Below, piece by piece: positions 33,607-42,525 of a stretch of 64,000 bases of DNA (within the stretch, counting starts at the first letter, position 1; every line of letters begins with the position of its first letter). Under the pieces are notes generated by a model. That model was not told the origin of the DNA. It worked only from the letters and a program-made list of their open reading frames with translations, and did not search any database. The position numbers and the translations under genes are program-made. This stretch comes from Diplonema papillatum (lineage: Eukaryota > Euglenozoa > Diplonemea > Diplonemida > Diplonemidae): positions 496,001 to 560,000 of the forward strand of contig JAPJBO010000023.1 in NCBI GenBank assembly GCA_030068145.1. The letters run 5' to 3'.

Positions 33607-33839
33607 AACCACGATGCTCTAAGACAAATCTCAATGCTCCTTTTGAACAAGCCATCAGATTTCAGCCCTTTTGTTTTCTTCTTTAGCATAGCCAGCCTCA
33701 AGTCAAGAGGCACCTCATCAGTGGCATCACCGAGCGCTTTTGTCCATCCCTTTTTCCGTTTGCGTCCGCCGACAGCCCTAAGTTGAGAGCGACCGACGAC
33801 ATTTACACGAAAGACGTGCCCAGTGGTCGGAGGAGACAT
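33600..33839 (-). other. short basic reading frame inside the TA element
   Basis: A 79-codon minus-strand frame (ending ...KRSIEICLRASWFY) contains a basic patch, GGRKRKKGWTKAL. It has an ATG at 33839 but no recognisable domain. It could be an exon remnant of a transposase or of captured DNA; the support is weak. Confidence 0.2.
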
Positions 33840-34041
33840 CGCGATGTAATCCGGAGGCCGCGGGTTCCTTACCTGGCACCAGGCCGGACCAAGACAACCA
33901 AGTTACCAGCCAATTTCTACCAGGCAAACTGCACTTCAATTGTAATATACTAGTGTTTTTGGGGGGGGTCTGAGACCCCCCAATTCCACGCCGTGTATCG
34001 TTATATTACAATTGAACTCAATTGTAATTGGCCCCCCCCTG

Positions 34042-34491
34042 TAGCTCGGGAACTGCGTCCGATATCGTCCGCTACCTCGGAAACTGCGTCCGCTATCGTC
34101 CGCTAGCTCGGGAACTGCGTCCGCTATCGTCCGCTAGCTCGGGAACTGCGTCCGCTATCGTCCGCTAGCTCGGGAACTGCGTCCGCAATCGTCCGCTAGC
34201 TCGGGAACTGCGTCCGCTATCGTCCGCTAGCTCGGGAACTGCGTCCGATATCGTCCGCTACCTCGGAAACTGCGTCCGATATCGTCCGCTACGTCGGAAA
34301 CTGCGTCCGCTATCGTCCGCTAGCTCGGAAACTGCGTCCGCTATCGTCCGCTAGCTCGGGAACTGCGTCCGCTATCGTCCGCTAGCTCGGGAACTGCGTC
34401 CGATATCGGACGCCAGGTCGGGAACTGCGTCCGCTATCGTCCGCTAGCTCGGGAACTGCGTCCGCAATCGTCCGCTAGCTCGGGAACCAGT
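34042..34491. repeat. 31-bp satellite, right block (~14 copies)
   Basis: Same unit as 32690-33005, starting with the duplicated TA. More diverged units occur in its middle (GATATCG, TACCTCGG, TACGTCGG variants). Confidence 0.95.
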
Positions 34492-35171
34492 CAGTGAGGC
34501 GGTTTCAGGGCCGTTTTCGTTTCGGCTTTTTTTTGGAAAAGTCATGTTGGACCTCCAAAGCGGAGAAGAAATCTTAAAACGAGGTTTTGGTGTGCATTCC
34601 GAACCCGGGTCTTCCAAAGGTTTTGAGCATGATCATGATGATGTCGCTGATGCCGGTGCTCGTGCCAAAGTCTTGGAGCTGGCTGTGTGCGGGGATCATG
34701 AAGCGGCAATCGCAGTGTGGCGGTGGCTCCGGAGCTGCTGAGCCAGCTCCGGAGTTGAGCTTCGGAGCCAGCCGGAGACACTGCCAATCGTGACCGTGGC
34801 CCGGCATGGGGGCGATGGCCCATCGGATGGGACATCTTGTTATCCCCAGATTTATCGGTGGTGCCCGTCTGCCGCCAGCGCTCTCTGTCAAAAAGAGAAA
34901 GCAGTAAGTTCGTCGGACTGCGGTCGCCATGTTGTTGGAAACTTTGATACTGAGCCGCCCCAGAAAAAGTGAACCTTAGGCCCAAGTTAGGGCACTCTCT
35001 TGCCAAGAGTCTTAGCAGGAGCCTCGCCAGGTGTTGGTGGAAACACCCACGGCCTGCGGTATTTCCGACCCGGTGCACGAAATCAGGGCTCGGAGTCCGA
35101 ACTGCAGGCTCGAACCTTTCGCTTGTTGCGTGAAGGTTTTCCCTTCAGTTTTTGCTCGGAGTTGCGTCACT
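34492..35171. other. degenerate internal part of a second TA element
   Basis: No gene is supported. At 34603-34660 the sequence resembles the leader-like part at 33265-33320 of the intact TA element. Its left inverted end was not found. Confidence 0.35.
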
Positions 35172-35599
35172 AGTGTTTTTTGGGGGGGGTCTGAGACCCC
35201 CCAATTCCACGTCGTGTATCGTTATATTACAATTGAACGGGGCAAATACCATTCTCACACAAAAAAACAAATTTTTACCATTCTCACACAAGTTTCAACA
35301 AACCTTACCATTCTCACACGGTCGCAACAAATTTTACCATTCTCACACAAGCTCCAACAAATGTTACCATTCTCACACAGTCGCAACAAATGCTACCATT
35401 CTCACACAGTCGCAACAAATACCAAAGACCAGAGAGGCGGGTTTGAACCGACGCCACTCAAATCCTAAGATTATAAGACCCCAAACTTTCCAAAGGGCCA
35501 AAGTGACTTGAATTGCAATGTGTCAAGTTTGGGCATTCTCACCCGGGGAATACGCGTAAAGTAGTCGGGGTTGATTCGTGCTGAGCGGCGTGCTCTTCC

Positions 35600-35875
35600 C
35601 GGGAGTCCCGCCTGCCGGAAGCGTGCTGCCCGTCGAAAGCGCGCGCCAGGTCGAAGGCGAGCAGCATGTGAATCGGCCTTTTTTCCGGTTGATTGCCGCC
35701 GTCACGGTGGAGCTGCTTCTCTGTGCCTCTCCCTACCCGGAAGCCTCCGGACTGAGGAATGGTCTCCACTATCTTCCAAAGGGTGGGTGAGTGCGTTCTT
35801 GTGGCGAATCCCCAGGAGGCCCCGAGAGGCTTTTTGGGGGGCCCCGTCCGACGGGGAGTGACTGGTCTAAACGGT
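35600..35875 (-). pseudogene. LINE reverse transcriptase fragment
   Basis: On the minus strand I can read, with at least one frame change, a motif resembling the RT block FRPVT, then GGFRVGRGTEKQLH, then LLAFDLARAFDG, which carries the first catalytic aspartate of motif A in non-LTR reverse transcriptases. Later RT motifs (YxDD) are absent. It lies inside the 3.4-kb element, and could belong to the same ingi-like group as the LINEs at 38.8-42.4 kb, whose RT parts are missing. Confidence 0.55.
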
Positions 35876-36448
35876 GGCTTCGGCAGTCCACACTGCAGCA
35901 TCTGCCCAAGTGTTGGTAAGTGGTGGTACCGGCCAAATACCTGACTCAGACCGGGGCTCTGGAGTGCAATGAGAGCTCCAGCCGGGGCTCCGGGCCCACA
36001 CTGTCTCGAGCGCTCTTCGCTCTGCGGTTGGGGTCCTGATTGGCTTCGCTTCATGGAACCGTCGTGACTCTGGCGCCCCAGGCTTCCCTGCTGCATCACC
36101 CTCGCCGCCTGCGTGGTTGCAGCCTCACCGACCCTCACTGAGGCTCGGTAGGCTGCAGCGGGCCCGGCAGTGAGGCCTCAGTGAACAGGGCAAGCAGGTG
36201 CCAGGAAACACGCCAAAATATGCCCAGAAAACTTCGAAACTGAAGAACTTTGGGGCGAAAAGTATCCTGAATGGGCTGGGAACCCCCCCCAAAAAAAGAG
36301 CTACAAAAGGCTACAAAAGGCTACAAAAGCTACGCTGTAGCTAGCTATAGCTTCTTGTAGCTAAACCTCACACTGCCCTGTAGCTTTCTAATCATTTTGT
36401 GTGTACACGCGACTGTGTGAGAATGGTAGCATTTGTTGCGACTGTGTG

Positions 36449-38368
36449 CAGGGCTGGTTAGCCACAACTTGCCACAATGTGGCCCATTGGGCCACAACTT
36501 TAGCCACAATGTTGTGGCTAAATTGTGGCTAAATGTGCAAATTTTTTGATCGAAAAAAAGACCGCCCAAAACACGCTAAACACCGTTTTTCGGGTAGATT
36601 TTCGTGTTTTTTGGATGGTTTTGGGTATTCTGGGCCTCATACCCCCCCAACAGACCTCGAGTTCGCCTTTCGTGGATTCGAGTGGTTTTTGCCAACTTGC
36701 AGCCAAGTGCTGCCAGTTTCTGGGGTGACTCAGCCAGAATTCGCTATTATTTTGCGAAATCCGCGGCGTGTGGGGGTTTTCCCGGTTGGTACTGGACCCT
36801 TTCGACAATTTCAGGTGGATTCTGTGCGAATAAACGGGGGAAATGCTTGCCAGGCTCCCCGGTCCCGTGCGCTGCGCAACACGGGATGGGTATCTTCGTG
36901 TCACGTGCACGTTCCAAACATGGTTCATGCTACCGCGGTCCCGGTTTATTGCCACTGCCACTCCCAACAGCTCGAGAGTCGACTGGGACTCACCTTTCCT
37001 CTCAGCAGTCCTGATTCAGGCTGCGAAAGCTTGACATCCTTCAATTCATGCCACTGACATTCTGAATTGAAGTTGTTCCAGCCGCGGAACTGCATGCAAC
37101 GACGTTCACTCATCCACTCATCCGCTTTTTCGTTCTTCTTCGTCACGGCTTAGTTCAGTGCGAATCGCACCGAGCCTGGTCACCAGGTTGGTGCTGCTCG
37201 GAGCCGCACCCGAGGGAGATGCAGAACAGGTTGTATCACAACCGGTGCGCATCAGCTCTGCATCGCCGTGCACTGCACGGTGTAGCACTGCCCAGGCGCG
37301 GCGAGACCAGTGACCGTCATCCTGCTCGGTGTTCAGGAGGAGGTGACCCGCTTGGCAGGCAGCACCGCTGCGCAGTGTACTCTTCCGTACTCTGCACCGT
37401 GCAAGCGCCAGTCATGTGCTTACCAGACTCTCGGTTTCGCGTTCTCATCATGGCATCAAATTTGACGGTGAAATCAGCCCCCAGCCTGAGTCCAGGATAG
37501 GTTGCTTGCAATGCAACAGTTGCAACAAGTAATCGATGAACGGAAACTTTTTACAGTAGCAAGGAACCGACAGCAAACTGGTGCACGGGTCGGTGCAAAT
37601 CCTGTGCAACGGGTTTGCGGACATGATCGTGTCGCATTCGTAGTGAACTGTTGAAGTCATTATCCGCGATGACAGCCTACCCCGGGACTTGGACCGAGTC
37701 CTGCTGTCGAAAATACCACAGTGTTCAAAATCGCCGGCGATTGAATCGGTCTGGACAGCAGGCTGGTCGCCACACGGTTCTTTTTTTGAAGTGTACGGAG
37801 CCTGGGCCTTAGCCGGAAACATGGGAACATGAATGTACCTGGCCATCCTTTAGCTCCGTTAGGTCGGGAGAGGAACGGTTTCCGGTGTGCCTTGTTGTCG
37901 GCTCCGGTTAGAAGTCCGGTTGGGGAGCTTCGTCACGTGTGGCCACCGTGTGGAACGAGGAGCCTGGCAAGGATTTCCCCCGTTTATTCGCACAGAATCC
38001 ACCTGAAATTGTCGAAAGGGTCCAGTACCATCCGGGAAAACCCCCACAAGCCGCGGATTTCGCAAAATAATAGCGAATTCTGGCTGAGTCACCCCAGAAA
38101 TTGGCAGCACTTGGCTGCAAGTTGGCAAAAACCACTCGAATCCACGAGAAGCGAACTCGAGGTCTGTTGGGGGGGTATGAGGCCCAGAATACCCAAAACC
38201 ATCCAAAAAACACGAAAATCCACACAAAAAACGGTGTTTAGCGTGTTTTGGGTGGTCTTTTTTCCGATCAAAATTTTTGCACATTTAGCCACAATTTAGC
38301 CACAACATTGTGGCTAAAGTTGTGGCTAAATGGGCCACAATGTGGCAAGTTGTGGCTAACCAGCCCTG
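36449..38368. mobile_element. 1.9-kb foldback element with ~410-bp inverted arms (hAT-like ends)
   Basis: Left arm 36449-36858 and right arm 37959-38368 are inverted copies, more than 90 percent alike by eye. Ends read CAGGGCTGGTTAGCC / GGCTAACCAGCCCTG. The 7-bp CTGTGTG flanks both sides (36442-36448, 38369-38375); deleting the element restores a normal unit of the 29-bp subterminal array. CAGGG ends and a 7-8 bp duplication fit hAT-type elements. The 1.1-kb centre has no credible gene. Confidence 0.8.
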
Positions 38369-38665
38369 CTGTGTGAGAATGGTAGCATTTTGTTGCGACT
38401 GTGTGAGAATGGTAAGAAATTGTTTGGACTGTGTGAGAATGGTAGCATTTGTTGCGACTGTGTGAGAATGGTAAGAAATTGTTTGGACTGTGTGAGAATG
38501 GTAGCATTTGTTGCGACTGTGTGAGAATGGTAGCATTTGTTGCGACTGTGTGAGAATGGTAGCATTTGTTGCGACTGTGTGAGAATGGTAGCATTTGTTG
38601 CAACCGTGTGAGAATGGTAAGAATTGTTGAAAAAGTGTGAGAATGGTGTTTACCCCCAATTGAAC

Positions 38666-38760
38666 TCAATTGTAATTGGCCCCCCCCAGTAGCCCAGTCT
38701 ACCATAGAAAATGGGGTACCCTGAGACGTTTACCCCCCCAAAAAGGCCTTTTTTTTTGGC
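38666..38760. other. right end of the second TA element and short junction
   Basis: TCAATTGTAATTGG and C8 AG then TA (to 38691) form the right end of the left-damaged TA element. The remainder is unassigned DNA ending in a T-run and TTTGGC just before the first LINE. Confidence 0.5.
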
Positions 38761-39708
38761 GTCCTCAAGCGCCTGCTCCCTCTGACCACCACGCCCCTCA
38801 ACATCCTCATCATCAGTGATTCGCAGTCGCTCCTGCAAACGCTGAGCCACGGCCCGCTCTGCCAGACGCAACCCGGGCCAATCCACATCTGGCAATCGCT
38901 GGCCGAACTCGAAGCGCGGGGCTACACCATCACCCTGCAGTTCGTTTTTGGCCATTGCGGTCTTGCCGGCAACGAGAGGGCTGACGGAATCGCCAGACGG
39001 GCCGCTGAGACATACATGCGGGAAGCGGTTGCGGCTATGGCGAGGAACCTCCCCCTCCCTTATGCGCCTAAAGTCTGCACCACGACCGTTAACGCCCGCC
39101 ACCGTGCCGTCCTGTGGATGGAGAGCAGCGAAGCTGGAGCTCGGGAAGCCGTGAGTAGAGCCGCCCGCCTACAAAACCCGTCGTCTTTCTCGAGGTTGGT
39201 TTTCGGCCGCCGCATCCCACGACCCAAGCACCTCACACCGCGGGCCGAAAGGGAAGTGCGGCAAATTCGCACCGGCCACCACCACCTCGTGATGACGATG
39301 TATGCTACCAACTGGCCAACCCTCACGAGAGCAGACCGCAGGGAACCGCACCTCCCCTGTCCCATGTGCGGCACGAGGTCGCTGGCCCCGCTCGTTCACC
39401 TCTTCATCGGCTGTGACGCCCCCGCTGCTCAGACCTCTCGGCTAGAAATGAAGAACGGCCTCGAGGTCAGGAATCGTCTCGGTAGGAGGTCGCCGCCCGT
39501 GGACGCCATGGAGTTCCTCTGGGCCGTCCTGTTCGTGTTCCCGGAGCTCGCTCTCGCCTATCTGCAGGGGAGCGGCGCTCTCCCGAAGTACACCATCCTC
39601 GCCGATGAGACGGCCAGTTCGCATCCCGCCACTGCAGCCGTCGACCACCCACGCACCTCCGAAGTCTCCTCGCGGTCCGCCGACTCAGAGGATGCCGTAC
39701 CTCTATAA
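38761..39708 (+). CDS. LINE A polyprotein C-terminus: RNase H remnant and zinc knuckle (5' truncated)
   Basis: About 315 codons in one open frame. The N-terminal part is the second half of an RNase H domain (IISDSQSLLQTLSHGP, then FGHCGLAGNERADGIA with the final catalytic aspartate); the first catalytic residues are lost by truncation. Then follows a ~90-residue linker and a C-terminal knuckle (CPMCGTRSLAPLVHLFIGC). This RNase H-then-knuckle order matches ingi/L1Tc-type LINEs. There is no reverse transcriptase, so the copy is dead, but the frame is intact, so the insertion is fairly recent. Confidence 0.85.
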   Translation, partial: VLKRLLPLTTTPLNILIISDSQSLLQTLSHGPLCQTQPGPIHIWQSLAELEARGYTITLQFVFGHCGLAGNERADGIARRAAETYMREAVAAMARNLPLPYAPKVCTTTVNARHRAVLWMESSEAGAREAVSRAARLQNPSSFSRLVFGRRIPRPKHLTPRAEREVRQIRTGHHHLVMTMYATNWPTLTRADRREPHLPCPMCGTRSLAPLVHLFIGCDAPAAQTSRLEMKNGLEVRNRLGRRSPPVDAMEFLWAVLFVFPELALAYLQGSGALPKYTILADETASSHPATAAVDHPRTSEVSSRSADSEDAVPL

Positions 39709-40502
39709 GCGATCGTACGGAGATTCGAAGCAGGGGTCGCCCCCCTTCCAAGAAGTCCTCGACGCTGCTGTTAGCATCGCGCTCGGCCCTCGGCCACCGC
39801 TAACGTAACTTGGCTAGATCTTCGAGAAGAGGAAACAGAACCCCGATACTTTGCAGTGTAGTTGTGTTTCGGCACCCGGTCTTTACTTCGGTAAAGCCCT
39901 ACGGGAATAAGCCTGATCATCCACATTGTGAACCACAAGAAGTACTGCTACGGAGCCGGACCCGTCCCCTATTTTGAACTGTATTTGAGCACCGTCGCGA
40001 CATCATTGAACATACGTTATTGTACCATAACCGTGCTTACTGCACGAGCTCCCAACGTCATGTGGCCCGCGAAACTGCGGCCTCACTTCGGGTCTTCCCC
40101 CTTGCGGGCATGCGGAAGGTTCATGCCCAAGTCCAACCCTCTCGGAGTTGGACCATTATACGAGCCAACGTCGCGATGCTTCCCGGCCGACAAATAGGCC
40201 AGAAGGGGCGAAGTCACGCCTTATGTGTCACCCAACGTCTCGAGGCCTTGCGCCCGCAACGGGTCTTCCACCAGGCCTCACTCGATCGCCACCTGGCAGA
40301 TCGAGTGAAAGGCCCAAAAACTGGACACCCACTCACTTATCCTTGTTCCATAGTCCATCCCTATCTCTCTTACCTGTGTCTTGTGTCTCTGTGGCCTGCC
40401 TTCCGGCGCGAATAGGCCTGTACCGCCTAACCCGAAAACTCGACGTGCTCTCCCGAGCGCGTAAAGAAAGTGGTGCCTCTTGCAAAAAAAAAAAAAAAAA
40501 AA
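38761..40502 (+). mobile_element. 5'-truncated ingi-like LINE A, with 3' UTR and A19 tail
   Basis: Homology to LINE B starts at 38761 with no upstream element sequence, as in a 5'-truncated insertion. Coding part to 39708, 3' UTR 39709-40483 (closely related to that of LINE B, ending GTGGTGCCTCTTGC), then A19 at 40484-40502. The next bases are TTTGGCATTCGGG. The DNA before the 5' junction ends TTTTTTTTTGGC, so a duplication of TTTGGC is possible. Confidence 0.85.
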
Positions 40503-40620
40503 TTTGGCATTCGGGTTTTTGGGCTCCCGCTCCGGAAGCAACCGGATACCGGCAGCCCCGCTGTACTAACATGTCGAGTACAGTGTCCCGCGCTCCAAAA
40601 AAAAAAAATTTGGCATTCGG
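40503..40620 (+). mobile_element. short A-tailed retroposed piece between two copies of the target sequence
   Basis: Between TTGGCATTCGGG (40504-40515) and TTGGCATTCGG (40610-40620) lies an ~81-bp unique sequence ending in A12 (40597-40608). It has no visible relation to the LINE 3' ends. It may be a tiny SINE or a retroposed RNA copied by the LINE machinery. Confidence 0.65.
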
Positions 40621-42429
40621 TATTGATCTTGGGCCGTCGGTCACCATCAAGCCGGACCACGGCCTGCCCGTCAAGCCCACCGGCGACCGACGCACGTTCG
40701 ATGCCTCTTTGCCCGCCGGCAAACACCCGCACAGCTACCGCGCCGAGGAGTTCGCGCTCTACAGCTGCCTGAAGTTCCTCCTGCGCCTCCTCCCGCCAAC
40801 CCCGACGCCGCTCAACATCCTCGTCCTCAGTGACTCTCAGTCACTCCTGATGACGCTGAGCCACGGCCCCCATTGCCAGACGCAGCCGTACCCAATCGCG
40901 ATCTGGCTGCACCTGGCCGAGTTGGAGTCGCTGGGCTACACCGTGACGCTGCAGTTCGTCTTCGGCCACTGCGGCCTCGAAGGCAACGAGAGGGCGGACA
41001 AGACCGCAAAACGTGGTGCACTCGCGTTCATGCGGGCGGCCACCGACGCCGCGGCCAAGAATCTACCCCCTCCGCTCTCGGCACGCCTCTGCGCCACGGC
41101 CGCTAACAGCCGCTATCGTTCCGTCCTCTGGCTGGAGAGCAGTGAAGCTGGAGCACGAGACGCCTTGGACAGGGCCACCCTCCTCAGGAACCCGTCGTCG
41201 TTCGCCAGGTTGGTCTCTGGCCGCCGCATCCCCCGCCCCAAGCACTTGGCACCACGGGCGGAAAGAGAGGTGCGGCAGCTCCGCACTGGCCACCACCACC
41301 TGGTGATGACCATGTACGCCACCGAATGGCGCGACCTCTCGAGGGCGGATCGCAGACAGGCGTTTCTCCCGTGCCCTATTTGCGGCACCCGGTCGTTGGC
41401 CCCGCTACTCCACCTCTTCGTCGGATGTGACGCCCCCGCTGCAGCGCTGTCCAGGCTGACGATGGACGCCGACCTCGACGCGAAGAGCCGCCTCCATGCG
41501 AAGCCGCCGCCCGTCGATGCCATGGAGCGCCTCTGGGCAATCCTCTTCGTTTTTCCGGAACTCGCTCTGGCGTACCTGCAGAGGTGCGGCACTCTGCCGA
41601 GCTACGCCATCCTCGCCGGTCAGGCGTCCGGCGAGCCCGTGGGTGGCGGCGCCAATCGCTCGATCACGCCTGACGCCGCCTCCTCGCGCTCCGCCGACTC
41701 GGAAGACGCGATCTCGCGCTGAGGGCGCTCGCCACCTGCTTGCGCGCTGCTGGCTGAACGGCGAGCTCGGGGCTGTTGCCCATTTGAACATGCAATGTAG
41801 ATAGCCTCTATTCGAGCCAACCCGGCTTCTCCTGCAACAATTCTGAAACTGTATTGTTTTTGGGACTAGATAATGGCGCTGAGCAAGCTATATTTTTCCC
41901 TGGCGAAATGCATAGCCGGGGCAGAGACAGCGGGCGCCGGCCTACGGACCGTGCCCAGTCACGGGCCAGTACACAGCCATAGTCAGTCCCCAACGTCCCG
42001 CCGGTGCCTCGATACCCGGCCGTCAAGGCCCTACGGGGAGAGGCACCGCAATCAAACAAGCAACCGTGTGCTCCGCCACACCACACCATCCTTTCATTCC
42101 ACCATGCTTCCCACATTCCAACACTCTCCCCCCCTCCGAGTTCCAGTGGCAGAGAAAGAAAGAAAGAAGCCAGAGGTCTCCCGGGTCTTCCACCTGGCCT
42201 CACTCAACCGCCACCTGGCTGGTTAGTGTGAAAGGCTCAGATACTGGACACCCACGCACTGTTAACCCCCCTGTACCATAGCCCATCCCCATCACTCTTG
42301 CATGTGTCTTGTGTCTCTCTGGCATGCCTTCCGGCCCGAAGAGGCCCGTAAAGCCTGCCCGAAAACTGGAACGCGGCTCTCCGGAGCTGCCAAAAGAATG
42401 TGGTGCCTCTTGCAAAAAAAAAAAAAAAA
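40621..42429 (+). mobile_element. 5'-truncated ingi-like LINE B, with 3' UTR and A16 tail
   Basis: Flanked by an 11-bp direct repeat, TTGGCATTCGG, at 40610-40620 and 42430-42440; this is the target-site duplication. Coding part to 41722, 3' UTR 41723-42413 similar to LINE A, tail A16 at 42414-42429. It is truncated in the RNase H region, slightly further upstream than LINE A. Confidence 0.9.
40622..41722 (+). CDS. LINE B polyprotein C-terminus: RNase H and zinc knuckle (5' truncated)
   Basis: About 366 codons. The RNase H domain is nearly whole: FDASLPAGKHP with the first aspartate, YRAEEFALY with the glutamate, LSDSQSLLMTL with the second aspartate, and FGHCGLEGNERADKTAK with the last His and Asp. 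The knuckle CPICGTRSLAPLLHLFVGC follows near residue 250. It ends with a Ser/Asp-rich tail (SRSADSEDAIS) shared with LINE A. No reverse transcriptase. The open frame happens to extend upstream through the short retroposed piece, but that part is not element sequence. Confidence 0.88.
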   Translation: MDLGPSVTIKPDHGLPVKPTGDRRTFDASLPAGKHPHSYRAEEFALYSCLKFLLRLLPPTPTPLNILVLSDSQSLLMTLSHGPHCQTQPYPIAIWLHLAELESLGYTVTLQFVFGHCGLEGNERADKTAKRGALAFMRAATDAAAKNLPPPLSARLCATAANSRYRSVLWLESSEAGARDALDRATLLRNPSSFARLVSGRRIPRPKHLAPRAEREVRQLRTGHHHLVMTMYATEWRDLSRADRRQAFLPCPICGTRSLAPLLHLFVGCDAPAAALSRLTMDADLDAKSRLHAKPPPVDAMERLWAILFVFPELALAYLQRCGTLPSYAILAGQASGEPVGGGANRSITPDAASSRSADSEDAISR

Positions 42430-42440
42430 TTGGCATTCGG
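42430..42440 (+). other. insertion target sequence abutting the tRNA gene
   Basis: TTGGCATTCGG lies directly before base 1 of tRNA-Val and directly after the A-tail of LINE B. Copies follow each of the other two A-tails (40504-40514, 40610-40620). I take this as the original tRNA 5' flank, duplicated by each insertion. Confidence 0.88.
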
Positions 42441-42514
42441 GTTCCCGTGGTCTAGTTGGTTATGACGTCGCCTTAACACGGCGAAGGTCTCCGGTTCGAG
42501 CCCGGACGGGAATA
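42441..42514 (+). tRNA. tRNA-Val(AAC)
   Basis: 74 nt, no intron. Acceptor stem GTTCCCG pairs with CGGGAAT (first pair G-U), discriminator A at 42514. Anticodon stem TCGCC/GGCGA closes the loop TTAACAC, anticodon AAC. T-arm TCCGG-TTCGAGC-CCGGA is perfect and gives a good internal B box (GGTTCGAGCC); the A box is TGGTCTAGTTGG. A pol III terminator follows two bases later. It lies inside the large intron of the TauE gene, on the opposite strand. Confidence 0.95.
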
Positions 42515-42515
42515 C

Positions 42516-42520
42516 TTTTT
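42516..42520 (+). terminator. RNA polymerase III terminator
   Basis: A run of five T beginning two bases after the tRNA discriminator base. Confidence 0.8.
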
Positions 42521-42525
42521 ACAAT

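Larger units (their letters stand above)
33006..34041. mobile_element. TA-flanked DNA transposon of 1,036 bp with inverted ends, inserted in the 31-bp satellite
   Basis: Left end CTGGGGGGGGCTAATTAC, right end (reverse complement) CAGGGGGGGGCCAATTAC, with TA on both sides (33004-33005 and 34042-34043). Removing the element and one TA restores an intact satellite unit. The TA duplication and short C/G-rich inverted ends fit the Tc1/mariner-like superfamily, but no transposase is present, so it is non-autonomous. Inside are three copies of TATATTACAATTGAAC near the left end and one near the right, and a plus-strand gene fragment (33209-33606). Confidence 0.8.
33951..35238. repeat. duplicated segment with G8/C6 hairpin (33951-34017 and 35172-35238)
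   Basis: Both ~67-bp copies run from TAGTGTTTTT through the hairpin GGGGGGTCTGAGACCCCCC to TATATTACAATTGAAC. The first is the right end of the TA-flanked element. The second is the matching part of a second, left-damaged TA element, whose remaining right end (to 38690) was split off by the insertion at 35239. Confidence 0.85.
35239..38656. mobile_element. 3.4-kb non-autonomous element with 9-bp target duplication (Mutator-like size)
   Basis: Ends are GGGGCAAATACCATT on the left and, as reverse complement, GGGGTAAACACCATT on the right. The 9-bp sequence CAATTGAAC flanks both (35230-35238 and 38657-38665), and its removal rejoins the right end of a TA element. Both ends carry tandem copies of a ~29-bp unit (ACCATTCTCACAC + variable part): about six on the left, about ten on the right. 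Long terminal inverted repeats with 9-bp duplications are typical of Mutator-like elements; no transposase is seen. Its body carries a LINE RT fragment and a nested foldback element (36449-38368). Confidence 0.8.

Noticed and set aside
32690-34491. 31-bp repeats as a CRISPR array
   Set aside because: Units are directly tandem with no spacers, and the host has spliceosomal introns.
35435-35500. tRNA-like sequence on the minus strand (GGTTCAAACCC box)
   Set aside because: One mismatch in the T-stem, no convincing anticodon arm and no acceptor stem; perhaps a tRNA-derived remnant, but not a gene.
36518-37057. Protein-like frames in the arms of the foldback element
   Set aside because: They occur in both arms on opposite strands and run across arm borders; no domain.
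38370-38650. 29-bp repeats as a CRISPR array
   Set aside because: Tandem without spacers and present in opposite orientation at the other end of a transposon.
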